Positions 25,470-34,188 of a stretch of 64,000 nt of DNA are shown here, in pieces. Location of the stretch: assembly GCF_037094685.1 (NCBI RefSeq), contig NZ_CP146614.1, positions 5,518,001-5,582,000 of the forward strand. Reading direction: 5' to 3'. The notes under the pieces were generated by a model. The model searched no databases and had not been told where the DNA came from. It worked only from the letters and a program-made list of their open reading frames with translations. The stretch is from Massilia sp. METH4. GTDB taxonomy: Bacteria > Pseudomonadota > Gammaproteobacteria > Burkholderiales > Burkholderiaceae_D. Each line of letters opens with the position of its first letter. The stretch's first letter is position 1. Position numbers and translations under genes: made by a program.

Positions 25470-25656
25470 CTACGCTCAACCCGCGCCAGCGCCGCCGGGT
25501 GCGTGAAGTTGAAATAGATCACCAAAAACGCGATCGATTATACTCCCGCAACACTTATTGCTATAACGTTTCGTAAATGACTTCACGATTGGAAGCGAAT
25601 GGTATGCTTCCTGCGGATAGCACAACAATGAACACAACACCTGGGGAGGGACGGCC

Positions 25657-26955
25657 GTGTCGATTGCCGAGAAACTATTCAAACTGAGGGAAGCCGGCAC
25701 GGACGTGCGCACCGAGGTCGTCGCCGGGGTGACGACCTTCCTGACGATGGCCTACATCATCTTCGTCAACCCGGCGATCCTGGGCGATGCCGGCGTGCCG
25801 AAGGATGCCGTGTTCGTCGCCACCTGCCTGGCGGCCGCGCTCGGCACGCTCATCATGGGCCTGTACGCCAACTACCCGATCGGCATGGCCCCCGGCATGG
25901 GCTTGAATGCGTATTTCGCCTACGCCGTCGTGCTCGGCATGGGCGTGCCCTGGCAGACCGCGCTGGGCGCCGTGTTCATTTCGGGCTGCCTGTTCCTGCT
26001 CATTTCGATCTTCGGCCTGCGCGAATTGATCGTGAAAGGCATTCCGGCCTCGCTGCGCACGGCGATCACGGTGGGCCTCGGCCTGTTCCTGGGCCTGATC
26101 GCGCTCAAGAGCGCGGGCATCGTGACCGGCAACAAGGACACCATGGTCAGCGTGGGCGACCTGCACAAGGCGCCGGCGCTGATGGCCATCGTCGGCTTCC
26201 TGCTGATCGTGGCGCTGGACCGGCTGCGCGTGAAGGGCGCGATCCTGATCGGCATCGTGGTCGTCACCGTGCTGTCGTTCTTCTTCGGCGGCAACACCTT
26301 CCAGGGCATCTTCTCGGCTCCGCCGTCGCTGGCGCCCACCTTCGGCCAGCTCGATATCGGCGGCGCGCTCGGCACCGGCATCCTCAACGTGGTGCTGGTG
26401 TTCTTCCTCGTCGAGCTGTTCGACGCCACCGGCACGCTGATGGGCGTGGCGGCGCGCGCCGGCCTCCTGGTCGAAGGGAAGATGGAGCGCCTGAACAAGG
26501 CCCTGATGGCCGACAGCACGGCCATCGTGGTCGGCTCCGTGATGGGCACCTCGAGCACCACGGCCTATGTCGAGAGCGCGGCGGGCGTGCAGGCCGGCGG
26601 CCGCACAGGCCTGACCGCCGTCGTGGTGGCGCTGCTGTTCCTGGCCGCCCTGTTCATTTCGCCGCTGGCCGGCGTGGTGCCGGCGTATGCCACGGCGCCC
26701 GCGCTGCTGTTCGTGTCCTGCCTGATGCTGCGCGACCTTGCCGACGTGGAATGGGGCGAGACGACGGAGAGCATCCCCGCCGCCGTCACGGCGCTGATGA
26801 TCCCGTTCACCTATTCGATCGCCCACGGTATCGCCTTCGGCTTCATCACCTATGCCGCACTGAAACTGCTCACGGGCCGCGTGCGCGAAGTCAAGCTGGT
26901 CGTGTGGATCATCGCCCTCGTCTTCCTCTTCAAGTACACCTGGCTGGGCGCCTGA
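25657..26955 (+). CDS. NCS2-family purine (hypoxanthine/adenine/guanine) permease, AzgA-like
   Basis: A 432-residue inner-membrane protein with about 12-13 hydrophobic segments. Family features include TEVVAGVTTFLTMAYIIFVN at the first segment, APGMGLNAYFAY and FDATGTLMGVA. These are the marks of the AzgA branch that imports purine bases with protons. A GTG start is supported by GGGGAGG eight bases upstream. The 5' region has no recognisable purine riboswitch. No purine genes are adjacent, so it appears to be a single-gene unit. Confidence 0.9.
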   Translation: MSIAEKLFKLREAGTDVRTEVVAGVTTFLTMAYIIFVNPAILGDAGVPKDAVFVATCLAAALGTLIMGLYANYPIGMAPGMGLNAYFAYAVVLGMGVPWQTALGAVFISGCLFLLISIFGLRELIVKGIPASLRTAITVGLGLFLGLIALKSAGIVTGNKDTMVSVGDLHKAPALMAIVGFLLIVALDRLRVKGAILIGIVVVTVLSFFFGGNTFQGIFSAPPSLAPTFGQLDIGGALGTGILNVVLVFFLVELFDATGTLMGVAARAGLLVEGKMERLNKALMADSTAIVVGSVMGTSSTTAYVESAAGVQAGGRTGLTAVVVALLFLAALFISPLAGVVPAYATAPALLFVSCLMLRDLADVEWGETTESIPAAVTALMIPFTYSIAHGIAFGFITYAALKLLTGRVREVKLVVWIIALVFLFKYTWLGA

Positions 26956-27310
26956 CCCTGCCGACACATGGGGCTGGCATTGCGAAAAATTGCTTTCGTA
27001 ATGTCAGCTACTCACTAGGCCATGTGCCGGACTACTCCTACACGAATGTAACCGCTGGTCGGTGTCGCCTCATAGCGGCGCGGGCTTGCCCCGGAGAGTG
27101 ACCAGAAGTTACGAACTGCTGAGTCGGAAATTTCGTTTATTGCCGCGCGGAATTGCGTTATAACGAGGTCAATACTTGATAGGATTACCACTCGAGATCC
27201 ACGAGAACGAAGACCTGTCACATGACCACACCGGACGATCGCCGCCAAGAAACTTGCCGCTGGAACGCCGTTCCCGTGGGCGGTGCGTCCACCGCCTTGC
27301 GGGAGGCAGC
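26956..27310. other. Intergenic region upstream of galactokinase remnant and GH2 gene
   Basis: This 355-bp gap contains the promoter of the following genes. The most A/T-rich part (27125-27185, including GTTATAAC) is the best promoter candidate, but no -35/-10 pair with good spacing can be fixed. No RNA gene or strong hairpin is seen. The missing first two thirds of galK are not found here. Confidence 0.35.
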
Positions 27311-27769
27311 ATGAGCCTGCCGGCGTCGTCCCACTACCCCACCGATCCACGCCCGCCCGAGGCATTCTTCCGTGCCGCCGAGGCCCTGCCCGTGCCCCTG
27401 CGGGAGCGCGCGTGCCACGTGATCACCGAAAACAACCGCGTACTGGAAGCCTGCGGCGACATCGACGCCGCCCGCTTCGGCGCGCCCATGAACGATTCCC
27501 ACGCCAGCCTGCGCGACGACCACGAAGTGTCGATCCCGGCGCTGGATGAATTGACCGAACTGCTGCGCAAGGACCCCGCCGAAGCCGGCGCCCGCCTGAC
27601 GGGCGCCGGCTTCGGCGGGGCCTGCGTGGCGCTGTGCCGCACCGGCACGGCCGCTGCCGCGGGACGGCGCGCTGTCACCAGGGTCAACGCGGCCGGCGCC
27701 GCCGCGACGCTGCTCATTCCCGCATCCACCCCGCCACAAGACCATAAGAAAAGAGGATCCGATGAGTGA
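27311..27769 (+). pseudogene. C-terminal fragment of galactokinase (galK remnant), possibly still translated
   Basis: The 152 codons match only the last third of galactokinase, a GHMP kinase. Visible are [19 protein letters not shown], the glycine/serine motif [15 protein letters not shown] and the C-terminal [16 protein letters not shown]. The sugar- and ATP-binding N-terminal ~230 residues are absent. A complete ribosome site (GGGAGG) and ATG lie directly before the fragment, so a short protein may still be produced. Its stop overlaps the start of the GH2 gene, which keeps the two coupled. Catalysis is not expected. Confidence 0.75.
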
Positions 27770-29549
27770 CTTCGAATATCCGCGACCCCAGCTCGTACGG
27801 GACAACTGGCAGAACCTGAACGGTACCTGGCAGTTCGCGTACGACGACGAGCGGCGTTACTGCCGCCCCGACCAGGGCATCGAGTGGACGCACCAGATCC
27901 AGGTGCCGTACGCTCCCGAGACGAAACTGTCCGGCATCCACGACACCGGCTTCCATACCGTGGTCTGGTACCGCCTGGAATTCGACATGAAGAACCGCGG
28001 CGAGCGCACGATCCTGCATTTCGGCGCGGTCGACTACGAAGCCAGGGTATGGGTCAACGACCGCCTGGTGTGCACGCACCAGGGTGGCCACACATCGTTC
28101 TACGCGGACATCACCGACGCCCTCGTCGAAGGCGAGCGCCAGGTGATCGTGCTGCGCGCCGAGGACGATCCGCATGACCTGGCCAAGCCGCGCGGCAAGC
28201 AGGACTGGCAGCTGGAGCCGCACTCGATCTGGTATCCGCGCACCACCGGTATCTGGCAGACCGTCTGGCTCGAGCAGGTGCCCGCCACCTACCTCAAGCA
28301 GGTGAAATGGACGCCGCACTTCGACGGTTTCGAGATCGGCTGCGACATCCAGGCCGCCGGCGACCGCCGCGAGAAGCTGACGGTGGAAGTGAAGCTGTGG
28401 CACGGCGACGTGCTGCTGGCCGACGACGAATACAAGCTGATGGGTCAGGAAGCGCATCGCAAGATCGCCATTTCCGACCCCGGCATCGACGATTCGCGCA
28501 ACGAATTGCTGTGGAGCCCGGAACGGCCCACGCTGCTGGACGTGGAACTCACCCTGCGGTGCGACGGGATCGAGCTGGAAACGGTACGATCATACACAGC
28601 ACTGCGTTCGGTGGCGATCAACCGGGACCGGTTCATGCTGAATGGCCGCCCCTACCCGCTGCGCCTGGTGCTCGACCAGGGCTACTGGCCCGACAGCGGC
28701 ATTACCGCTCCCAACGACGAGGCTTTGAAGCGCGACGTGGAGCTGGCCAAGCTGATGGGCTTCAACGGCGTGCGCAAGCACCAGAAGATCGAGGATCCGC
28801 GCTATCTTTACTGGGCGGACAAGCTCGGGCTGATGGTGTGGGAAGAAATGCCGTCCGCGTACTCGTTCAGCCCGAAGTCGATGACGCGCCTGATCAAGGA
28901 ATGGCAGGAAGCGATCGAGCGCGATTACAGCCACCCATGCGTGATCGTCTGGGTGCCGTTCAACGAGTCGTGGGGTGTGCCGAATCTGACGTCGATGCAG
29001 GCGCACCGGAACGCCGTGGAAGCGCTGTATCACATGACGCGGATGATGGACTCGACGCGGCCCGTGATCGGCAACGATGGATGGGAAGCCTCCGCAACCG
29101 ACATCCTCGGCATCCACGATTACGACAGTGACCCGCAGCGCCTGAAGGCGCGCTACGAGGTCAGCGACCCGGCCCGCACGCTGTTCGATCAGCGGCGCCC
29201 CGGCGGCCGCATCCTGACGCTGGATGGGTTCCCGCACCGCGGGCAGCCGATCGTGTTGACGGAGTTCGGCGGCATCGCCTTCGACACGTCCGCGCCGGAG
29301 ATCGACACGTGGGGTTACTCACGGGCCACGACGGCCGAGTCCTTCTACGAGCACTACACGGCTCTGCTGAAGGTCGTGAACGAGACTCAAATGTTTTCCG
29401 GCTTCTGCTACACGCAGTTCGCCGACACGTACCAGGAAGCGAACGGCCTGCTGAACGCGGACCGCACGCCGAAGATTCCGTTCGAGAAGATCAGCGCGGC
29501 GACGCGCAGTGTCCAACTCGTTGCGCAGGATCCGCCTGAACCAGTTTGA
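27762..29549 (+). CDS. Glycoside hydrolase family 2 protein (beta-galactosidase/glucuronidase type)
   Basis: A 595-residue protein without signal peptide, so cytoplasmic. Domains in order are a sugar-binding jelly roll ([19 protein letters not shown] to about 180), an immunoglobulin-like domain (about 185-285) and a TIM barrel with the acid/base Glu in VPFNESWG (about residue 401) and the nucleophile Glu in VLTEFGG (about residue 501). It hydrolyses beta-linked hexosides; whether galactoside, glucuronide or mannoside cannot be read. AGAGGAT precedes the ATG. The galK remnant in front suggests a former galactose pathway. Confidence 0.88.
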   Translation: MSDFEYPRPQLVRDNWQNLNGTWQFAYDDERRYCRPDQGIEWTHQIQVPYAPETKLSGIHDTGFHTVVWYRLEFDMKNRGERTILHFGAVDYEARVWVNDRLVCTHQGGHTSFYADITDALVEGERQVIVLRAEDDPHDLAKPRGKQDWQLEPHSIWYPRTTGIWQTVWLEQVPATYLKQVKWTPHFDGFEIGCDIQAAGDRREKLTVEVKLWHGDVLLADDEYKLMGQEAHRKIAISDPGIDDSRNELLWSPERPTLLDVELTLRCDGIELETVRSYTALRSVAINRDRFMLNGRPYPLRLVLDQGYWPDSGITAPNDEALKRDVELAKLMGFNGVRKHQKIEDPRYLYWADKLGLMVWEEMPSAYSFSPKSMTRLIKEWQEAIERDYSHPCVIVWVPFNESWGVPNLTSMQAHRNAVEALYHMTRMMDSTRPVIGNDGWEASATDILGIHDYDSDPQRLKARYEVSDPARTLFDQRRPGGRILTLDGFPHRGQPIVLTEFGGIAFDTSAPEIDTWGYSRATTAESFYEHYTALLKVVNETQMFSGFCYTQFADTYQEANGLLNADRTPKIPFEKISAATRSVQLVAQDPPEPV

Positions 29550-29559
29550 ATTATGCGGC

Positions 29560-29579
29560 CCCGTCCCCGCCGGGACGGG
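29560..29579 (+). terminator. Short hairpin after the GH2 gene
   Basis: CCCGTCCC and GGGACGGG form an eight-base stem with a four-base loop, ten bases after the stop. It has no T-tract, so at best a weak terminator. Confidence 0.4.
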
Positions 29580-29655
29580 CGAGCAGCAAGCGCCGCATTG
29601 AAGCTTTGTACTTACGACTCACAATTAACGACCCGTTACGGGCAAGGGAGAAACC

Positions 29656-30951
29656 ATGTCGACCATTATCGTGTTCTGCCATCTGCGTTGGGACTTCGTG
29701 TTTCAGCGTCCCCAGCACCTGCTGACCCGCCTGGCCAAACATTACAAGATCGTGCTGGTGGAAGAGCCGATTCACCACCAGGGTGAGAGTTTCATGAAGA
29801 CCTGGCAGCCCGCCCCCAACATCACCGTGTGCCAGCCGCACACGCCGGTGCAGCAGCATGGCTTCCACGACGACCAGATTCCCCTGGTGCAGCCGATGGT
29901 CGCCAAGCTGGTGCCGGAAGGCGAGGATCCGATCGTGTGGTTCTACACGCCGATGGCCCTGCCGCTGCTGCCGCAGCTGCACGCCAGCCTCGTCGTGTAC
30001 GACTGCATGGATGAACTGTCGGCGTTCAAGAACCCGCCGCGCCAGCTGCTGCAGCGCGAAACCGCCCTGCTCAATATCGCCGACCTCGTGTTCACCGGCG
30101 GCCCGAGCCTGTACGAGGCGAAGAAGAACCGTCATTCGAACGCTCACTGCTTCTCCAGCTCGGTCGACGCGCAGCACTTCGCGCACGCCTTGCAGCGCGA
30201 GGACAGCCACCCGGACCAGGCCCATATCCCGCATCCGCGCCTGGGCTTCTACGGCGTGATCGACGAGCGCTTCGATACCGAACTGACGGCCAAGATCGCC
30301 GATGCCAATCCCGACTGGCAGATCGTGCTCGTGGGCCCGGTGGTCAAGATCGACCCGGCACACCTGCCGCAGCGCCCGAACATCCATTACATGGGCCAGC
30401 GCGGCTACGACGACCTGCCGAAATTCCTGGCCGGCTGGGATGTCTGCCTGATGCCGTTCGCCATCAACGAGGCCACGAAGTTCATCAGCCCGACCAAGGT
30501 GCTCGAATACATGGCCGCCGAACTGCCGATCGTCTCGACGCCGATCCGCGACGTGGAACAGCCCTACTCGCACGTGGTGGCGATCGGCCACACGGCCGAG
30601 GAATTCGTCGCCCACGTGGAAGCAGCGCTGGCCCAGGACGAGGCGCAGACCGCCGAGATGGTGCGCAAGATGCGCGACGTGGTCGCCAAGACCTCGTGGG
30701 AAAACACGGCCGCTCGCATGCGCGACCTGATCGAGTCCACCACGCCGGCCCGCAAGTTCGAACGGCTGACGGCTTCGCAGATGTCATACGACGCGACGCC
30801 ACCGACCGCGCCCAACGTGAACCCGCTGCGCACGACCGCCATCACGGCGAGCGCGCCGAAGGTGGGAAGCGTGATTGGCGGCGCCGCCGCCTACCAGGTG
30901 GCGCCCGCGGTCGCCGCGGCAGCGGCCCAGCCGGCTGCGAAGGCAGAGTAA
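29656..30951 (+). CDS. GT4-type glycosyltransferase with Ala/Pro-rich tail
   Basis: A 431-residue cytoplasmic protein. It opens with IVFCHLRWDFVFQRPQHLL, typical of the 'F.RPQHL' group of glycosyltransferases. A donor-side domain follows with LGFYGVIDERFD, WQIVLVGPVVKID, YMGQRGYDDLPKFLAGWDVC and FISPTKVLEYMAAELPIVSTP, where the conserved Glu contacts the nucleotide sugar. The last ~60 residues are Ala/Pro/Thr-rich and outside the fold. GGGAG precedes the ATG. A strong terminator follows. The sugar and acceptor are unknown; family members act in exopolysaccharide synthesis. Confidence 0.82.
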   Translation: MSTIIVFCHLRWDFVFQRPQHLLTRLAKHYKIVLVEEPIHHQGESFMKTWQPAPNITVCQPHTPVQQHGFHDDQIPLVQPMVAKLVPEGEDPIVWFYTPMALPLLPQLHASLVVYDCMDELSAFKNPPRQLLQRETALLNIADLVFTGGPSLYEAKKNRHSNAHCFSSSVDAQHFAHALQREDSHPDQAHIPHPRLGFYGVIDERFDTELTAKIADANPDWQIVLVGPVVKIDPAHLPQRPNIHYMGQRGYDDLPKFLAGWDVCLMPFAINEATKFISPTKVLEYMAAELPIVSTPIRDVEQPYSHVVAIGHTAEEFVAHVEAALAQDEAQTAEMVRKMRDVVAKTSWENTAARMRDLIESTTPARKFERLTASQMSYDATPPTAPNVNPLRTTAITASAPKVGSVIGGAAAYQVAPAVAAAAAQPAAKAE

Positions 30952-30986
30952 GTGGGAGCGGGAACCGTTCGCGGTTCCGTGCGGTG

Positions 30987-31015
30987 AAACGGCGGCCGAG
31001 GCCGCCGTTTTTTTT
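30987..31015 (+). terminator. Intrinsic terminator of the glycosyltransferase gene
   Basis: AAACGGCGGC and GCCGCCGTTT pair around CGAG and are followed by an uninterrupted run of T to 31015. This is the best classical terminator in the window. Confidence 0.9.
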
Positions 31016-31035
31016 CAGGCTCGCATGAGAGAACC

Positions 31036-31080
31036 GGTGTCGCACACCTTTTTTTCCCTGAAAAAAAGGTGTGCGACACC
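31036..31080. repeat. Perfect 20-bp palindrome with T/A tracts
   Basis: Arms at 31036-31055 and 31061-31080 (GGTGTCGCACACC plus seven T, and complement) surround CCCTG. It lies between convergent genes and, with T-tracts on both strands, can act as a terminator for the minus-strand flavoprotein gene ending at 31119. Its centre belongs to the same palindrome group as 18840 and 42619. Confidence 0.85.
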
Positions 31081-31118
31081 AATGTTCACATGCCAACTAC
31101 CGGGTTTGTCCGCTCAGA

Positions 31119-32039
31119 TCACGAGCGCTTCCTGAACTGCCACGGCAACGCATTATGAATCGCGGTCGCCGCCACGGCCGCCTGCCCGATCGCCACGCTG
31201 ATCTGGTTCAGGCCCAGCACCACGTCGCCGATCGCATACAGGCCGGGCACCGTCGTGCGCTGGTGGTCGTCCACGATCAGCTTGTCGCACTCTCCGCATT
31301 TGGCGCCCAGCCCCTGCGCCAGGCCCGAGCGCGCCTTTTCTCCCAGCATCGGGTAGAACACGTCGAAGCAGTGGTCTTCGCCGTCCTCGGTGTGCAGCAC
31401 CGGTTCCATGGCGTTCGTCAGCGTGACCCCTTTCAATGGCGAGCCCACGTAGCGCACGCCGGCAATGCGCAGCTTTTCCGCTTCCTCGTCCGTCAGCGGA
31501 TTGTCCGCTTCGCGCTCGAACAGGGTGACGTCGCAGGAAAACGTGCGCATGAACAGCGCATGGCCGGTGCGGTTGTGCGGCTGCGAGGCGACGGCGACCC
31601 GTTTGTCGAGGATGTCGTAGCCATCGCACACCGGGCACAGGCGCACCGCCCCGGCGGCCACGGCATCGACCCATCCCTCCACGGGCAGGCCGGCATCGGC
31701 GACTCCGGTGGCGAGCAGCACGACGGGCGTACGAATTTCCCCGCCCTCGTGGCGGGCAACGAAGACGTCGTCCTCCTTGTCCAGCGCCGTGATCTCGAGG
31801 TCGTCCACCGCGCCGCCATAGCACTCGAGCTGCGCGCGCAGGCGTCCGAGCAGTTCCCGGCCGGGCACCCCGCCGGGGAAGCCCGGGTAGTTGTGGCTGA
31901 TCGGAATCAGCGACAGCCGGCTGTGACCCTTGTCGGCCACCATGACGTCGCGCCGGAAGCGGCGCAGGTAGACGGCGGCCGTCAGCCCGCCGGGCCCGCC
32001 GCCGATCACCAGGACTTCGCAGGCGCGTGAACCGCTCAC
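31119..32039 (-). CDS. NAD(P)/FAD-dependent oxidoreductase, thioredoxin-reductase-like
   Basis: A 306-residue cytoplasmic flavoprotein. The FAD-binding start VLVIGGGPGGLTAAVYL and the second FAD motif GLYAIGDVV are present, as is a CxxC pair (CPVCDG) in the place of the thioredoxin-reductase disulfide. The NADPH-binding GxGxxA motif is weak (RVAVASQPHN), so the electron donor may be another reductase or a different cofactor. It starts with GTG overlapping the stop of the upstream repeat protein (GTGA), an odd coupling. Classical thioredoxin reductase is unlikely. Confidence 0.8.
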   Translation of the reverse strand: MSGSRACEVLVIGGGPGGLTAAVYLRRFRRDVMVADKGHSRLSLIPISHNYPGFPGGVPGRELLGRLRAQLECYGGAVDDLEITALDKEDDVFVARHEGGEIRTPVVLLATGVADAGLPVEGWVDAVAAGAVRLCPVCDGYDILDKRVAVASQPHNRTGHALFMRTFSCDVTLFEREADNPLTDEEAEKLRIAGVRYVGSPLKGVTLTNAMEPVLHTEDGEDHCFDVFYPMLGEKARSGLAQGLGAKCGECDKLIVDDHQRTTVPGLYAIGDVVLGLNQISVAIGQAAVAATAIHNALPWQFRKRS

Positions 32040-32839
32040 CGGGTCGTGCCGCTGGTGGTCGCGGTACCCGACGTGCCGGTACCGCTGGCGCCGGAAGTGC
32101 CGGAAGTGCCGGAAGTGCCGGTCGCGGTGCCGCTCGTGCCGGTGGTCGTGCCGCTCGTGCCGCTCGTGCCGGTGGTCGTGCCGCTGGTGCCGGTCGCGGT
32201 ACCGCTCGTGCCGCTCGTCGTGCCGCTGCGGCCGGTGCCAGTCGCGCTCGTGCCCAGGCCCGTGCCGGACGTCATGCCGCTGCCCGTGGCACCGCTGGCG
32301 GACGCGCCTGACGTGGTCCCGCCGGCCTGCGAGCCCGCGGCGCCGCGCGTGGTGGCGGAACGGTTCGTGCCGGCCGGCGCGGCGCTGTTATAGGTGCCGG
32401 TCGTGCCGGTGGCGGAGCCCGTTGCGCCCACGCCGGTACCGAGGGTGCCGGGCGCGCCGGTCGTCGCCGCCGACGAGCCGTTGGTCCCCTGCGATTGCGT
32501 GGCACCGCTGGTCGCGTTGTTCATCGTACCCAGCGGCGTGGTGACGCCGGGCGTGCCGACCGTACCGGTCGCGGGCGCCACCGTCCCGTTGACAGGCGCG
32601 GGGGCCATCGCCCGGTTCGCGCCCGTTGTGGCGCCCGTTGTGGCGCCCGCGGTACCGCGATTCGCGCCCGGGTTGATACCCGTATTCACGCCGGTATTGA
32701 CGCCCGTGTTAACGCCCGTGTTCACCTGCCCGCCCGCAGCCGGGGCGGCCGGCGTGGTGACGGTCTGCGCGGTCGCGGCCGTGGCTGCCAGCATTGCCGC
32801 TGCCACGAGGGCGCCGTGCATCATCCGATTCCTCTTCAT
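32036..32839 (-). CDS. Secreted Thr/Ser/Gly-rich low-complexity repeat protein
   Basis: A 267-residue protein with a signal peptide (about residues 1-24, ending TAATAQ). It continues with four VNTG repeats and then a long region of GTSGT, GTTTGTSGT and GTATGTSGT units. No Cys, few charged residues, no folded domain. Such sequences are flexible and could be surface-exposed or heavily O-glycosylated. The DNA repeats are in the gene, so length should vary between strains. The downstream flavoprotein starts within its stop codon. Function unknown. Confidence 0.75.
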   Translation of the reverse strand: MKRNRMMHGALVAAAMLAATAATAQTVTTPAAPAAGGQVNTGVNTGVNTGVNTGINPGANRGTAGATTGATTGANRAMAPAPVNGTVAPATGTVGTPGVTTPLGTMNNATSGATQSQGTNGSSAATTGAPGTLGTGVGATGSATGTTGTYNSAAPAGTNRSATTRGAAGSQAGGTTSGASASGATGSGMTSGTGLGTSATGTGRSGTTSGTSGTATGTSGTTTGTSGTSGTTTGTSGTATGTSGTSGTSGASGTGTSGTATTSGTTR

Positions 32840-32968
32840 GCTGTTCTCCTTTCATGACTGGTCCGCCGATTGTGTCACGCGAGCGCGTGCGGGACCGTAG
32901 GAGTACGCCGCACGGGCGGGTCGGAACCGTCCTTGCCCATTCGCGGCACGCAGCTTGGCGGGGTCACC

Positions 32969-32998
32969 TTACGAAGCGGCACCACAGGATGAGTTCAT
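32969..32998 (-). other. Nine-codon open frame with strong ribosome site
   Basis: On the minus strand AAAGGAGAAGACC is followed by ATG and nine codons (MNSSCGAAS) before TAA, about 130 bp upstream of the repeat-protein gene. The ribosome site is among the best in this area. It might be a leader peptide or a remnant of a gene start. It is too short for similarity to mean anything. Confidence 0.3.
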
Positions 32999-33135
32999 GG
33001 TCTTCTCCTTTGTGAGATACCGAACGCACAATGTTACGCGCCCCGGCCGGCCGCGCCGCCACGGTGAGGTGCCGCACGCACCGCTCGTGGCGGCATGTGC
33101 GAACCTCGGGCCAACACAACAACGGGGGGATACCG

Positions 33136-34170
33136 ATGAAGTTGCACAGTGTGTCACTGGCCTGCGCCAGCCTGATCGCCACCACCGCCGCCCTGGCCAT
33201 CGACAGTGCCGAACCGCCGAAAGCCGAGCCGCGCATGCAGCGGGTGCTCGATGCCCTGGCGGCGCTGGACGGCAAGCCGATCGAGACGCTCGGCGTCGCC
33301 GAGGCCCGCAGGCAACCCACGGCGGCCGACGCGGTCGCGCGGCTGGCCAAGGATGAGGAAATTGCCGTGCCGAAGGACGGCGTGACGGTGAAGGAAGTGA
33401 AGGTGCCCGGCGCCCAGGGCGCCATCCCCGCCTTCGTCTATACGCCACCCGGCAAGGGACCGTTCCCCGTTGTCGTGTACTTCCATGGCGGCGGCTTCGT
33501 GCTTGCCGATACGAAGACCTATGAAGCGTCGATCCGGGCGCTCGCCGCCGGCGCGGGCGCGGTGGTCGTCTCGCCGGACTACCGCCGGGCGCCCGAGCAC
33601 CGGTTCCCGGCGGCGCCGGAGGATGCGTTCGCCACCTACCGCTGGGTGCTGGAACATGCCGGCGAACTGCAAGGCGACGCGGAGCGCGTGGCCGTGGCCG
33701 GCGAAAGCGCCGGCGGCAACCTGGCCGCGGTGGTCGCCCTGATGGCGCGCGACAAGGACGTGCCGGCGCCCGTGCACCAGCTGTTGCTCTACCCGGTCGT
33801 CAACAATGACACGAACACGCCTTCGTACCAGCGCAATGCCAACGCAAAGCCGCTGAACAAGGCGATGATGCAGTGGTTCTTCCAGCACTACGGCGGCGCC
33901 GCGCAGAACCCGTACGCCCTGCCTGCAAAGGCGCAAACCTTGCAGGGCTTGCCGTCAGCCACGGTGATCACGGCCGAGATCGATCCGCTGGCCAGCGAGG
34001 GCGAGGCCTATGCCGAGCGCCTGAAGAAGGATGGCGTGAAGGTCGACTACCGGCAGTTCGACGGCGTGACGCACGAATTCTTCGGCATGGGCGCCGTGGT
34101 GCCGAAAGCCGTCGATGCCCGCAAGTTCGCCGTCGAAGGCTTGAAACGCGCGTTCGCCGCGGCCGAGTGA
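33136..34170 (+). CDS. Alpha/beta hydrolase of the hormone-sensitive lipase family, exported
   Basis: A 344-residue esterase with a signal peptide (about residues 1-21, ending ALA). The oxyanion motif VVVYFHGGGFVL, the nucleophile motif AGESAGGNLA, the acid region ITAEIDPLASEGEAYAERL and the catalytic His in VTHEFFGMG are all present, so the triad is intact. Family members hydrolyse short-chain esters. The ATG follows GGGGGGATACC. It stands alone and converges with topoisomerase IB; the 18-bp gap leaves no room for a separate terminator. Confidence 0.9.
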   Translation: MKLHSVSLACASLIATTAALAIDSAEPPKAEPRMQRVLDALAALDGKPIETLGVAEARRQPTAADAVARLAKDEEIAVPKDGVTVKEVKVPGAQGAIPAFVYTPPGKGPFPVVVYFHGGGFVLADTKTYEASIRALAAGAGAVVVSPDYRRAPEHRFPAAPEDAFATYRWVLEHAGELQGDAERVAVAGESAGGNLAAVVALMARDKDVPAPVHQLLLYPVVNNDTNTPSYQRNANAKPLNKAMMQWFFQHYGGAAQNPYALPAKAQTLQGLPSATVITAEIDPLASEGEAYAERLKKDGVKVDYRQFDGVTHEFFGMGAVVPKAVDARKFAVEGLKRAFAAAE

Positions 34171-34188
34171 TGCCGACGCGGGCGCCGC

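Noticed and set aside
25500..25656. Purine riboswitch upstream of the purine permease
   Set aside because: The conserved loop sequences of the purine aptamer are not present and no terminator-like hairpin precedes the start.
32040..32330. Short regularly spaced repeats resembling a CRISPR array
   Set aside because: They are codon-phased Thr/Ser/Gly repeats inside a secreted protein gene; units are about 9-27 bases without unique spacers, and no cas genes are present.
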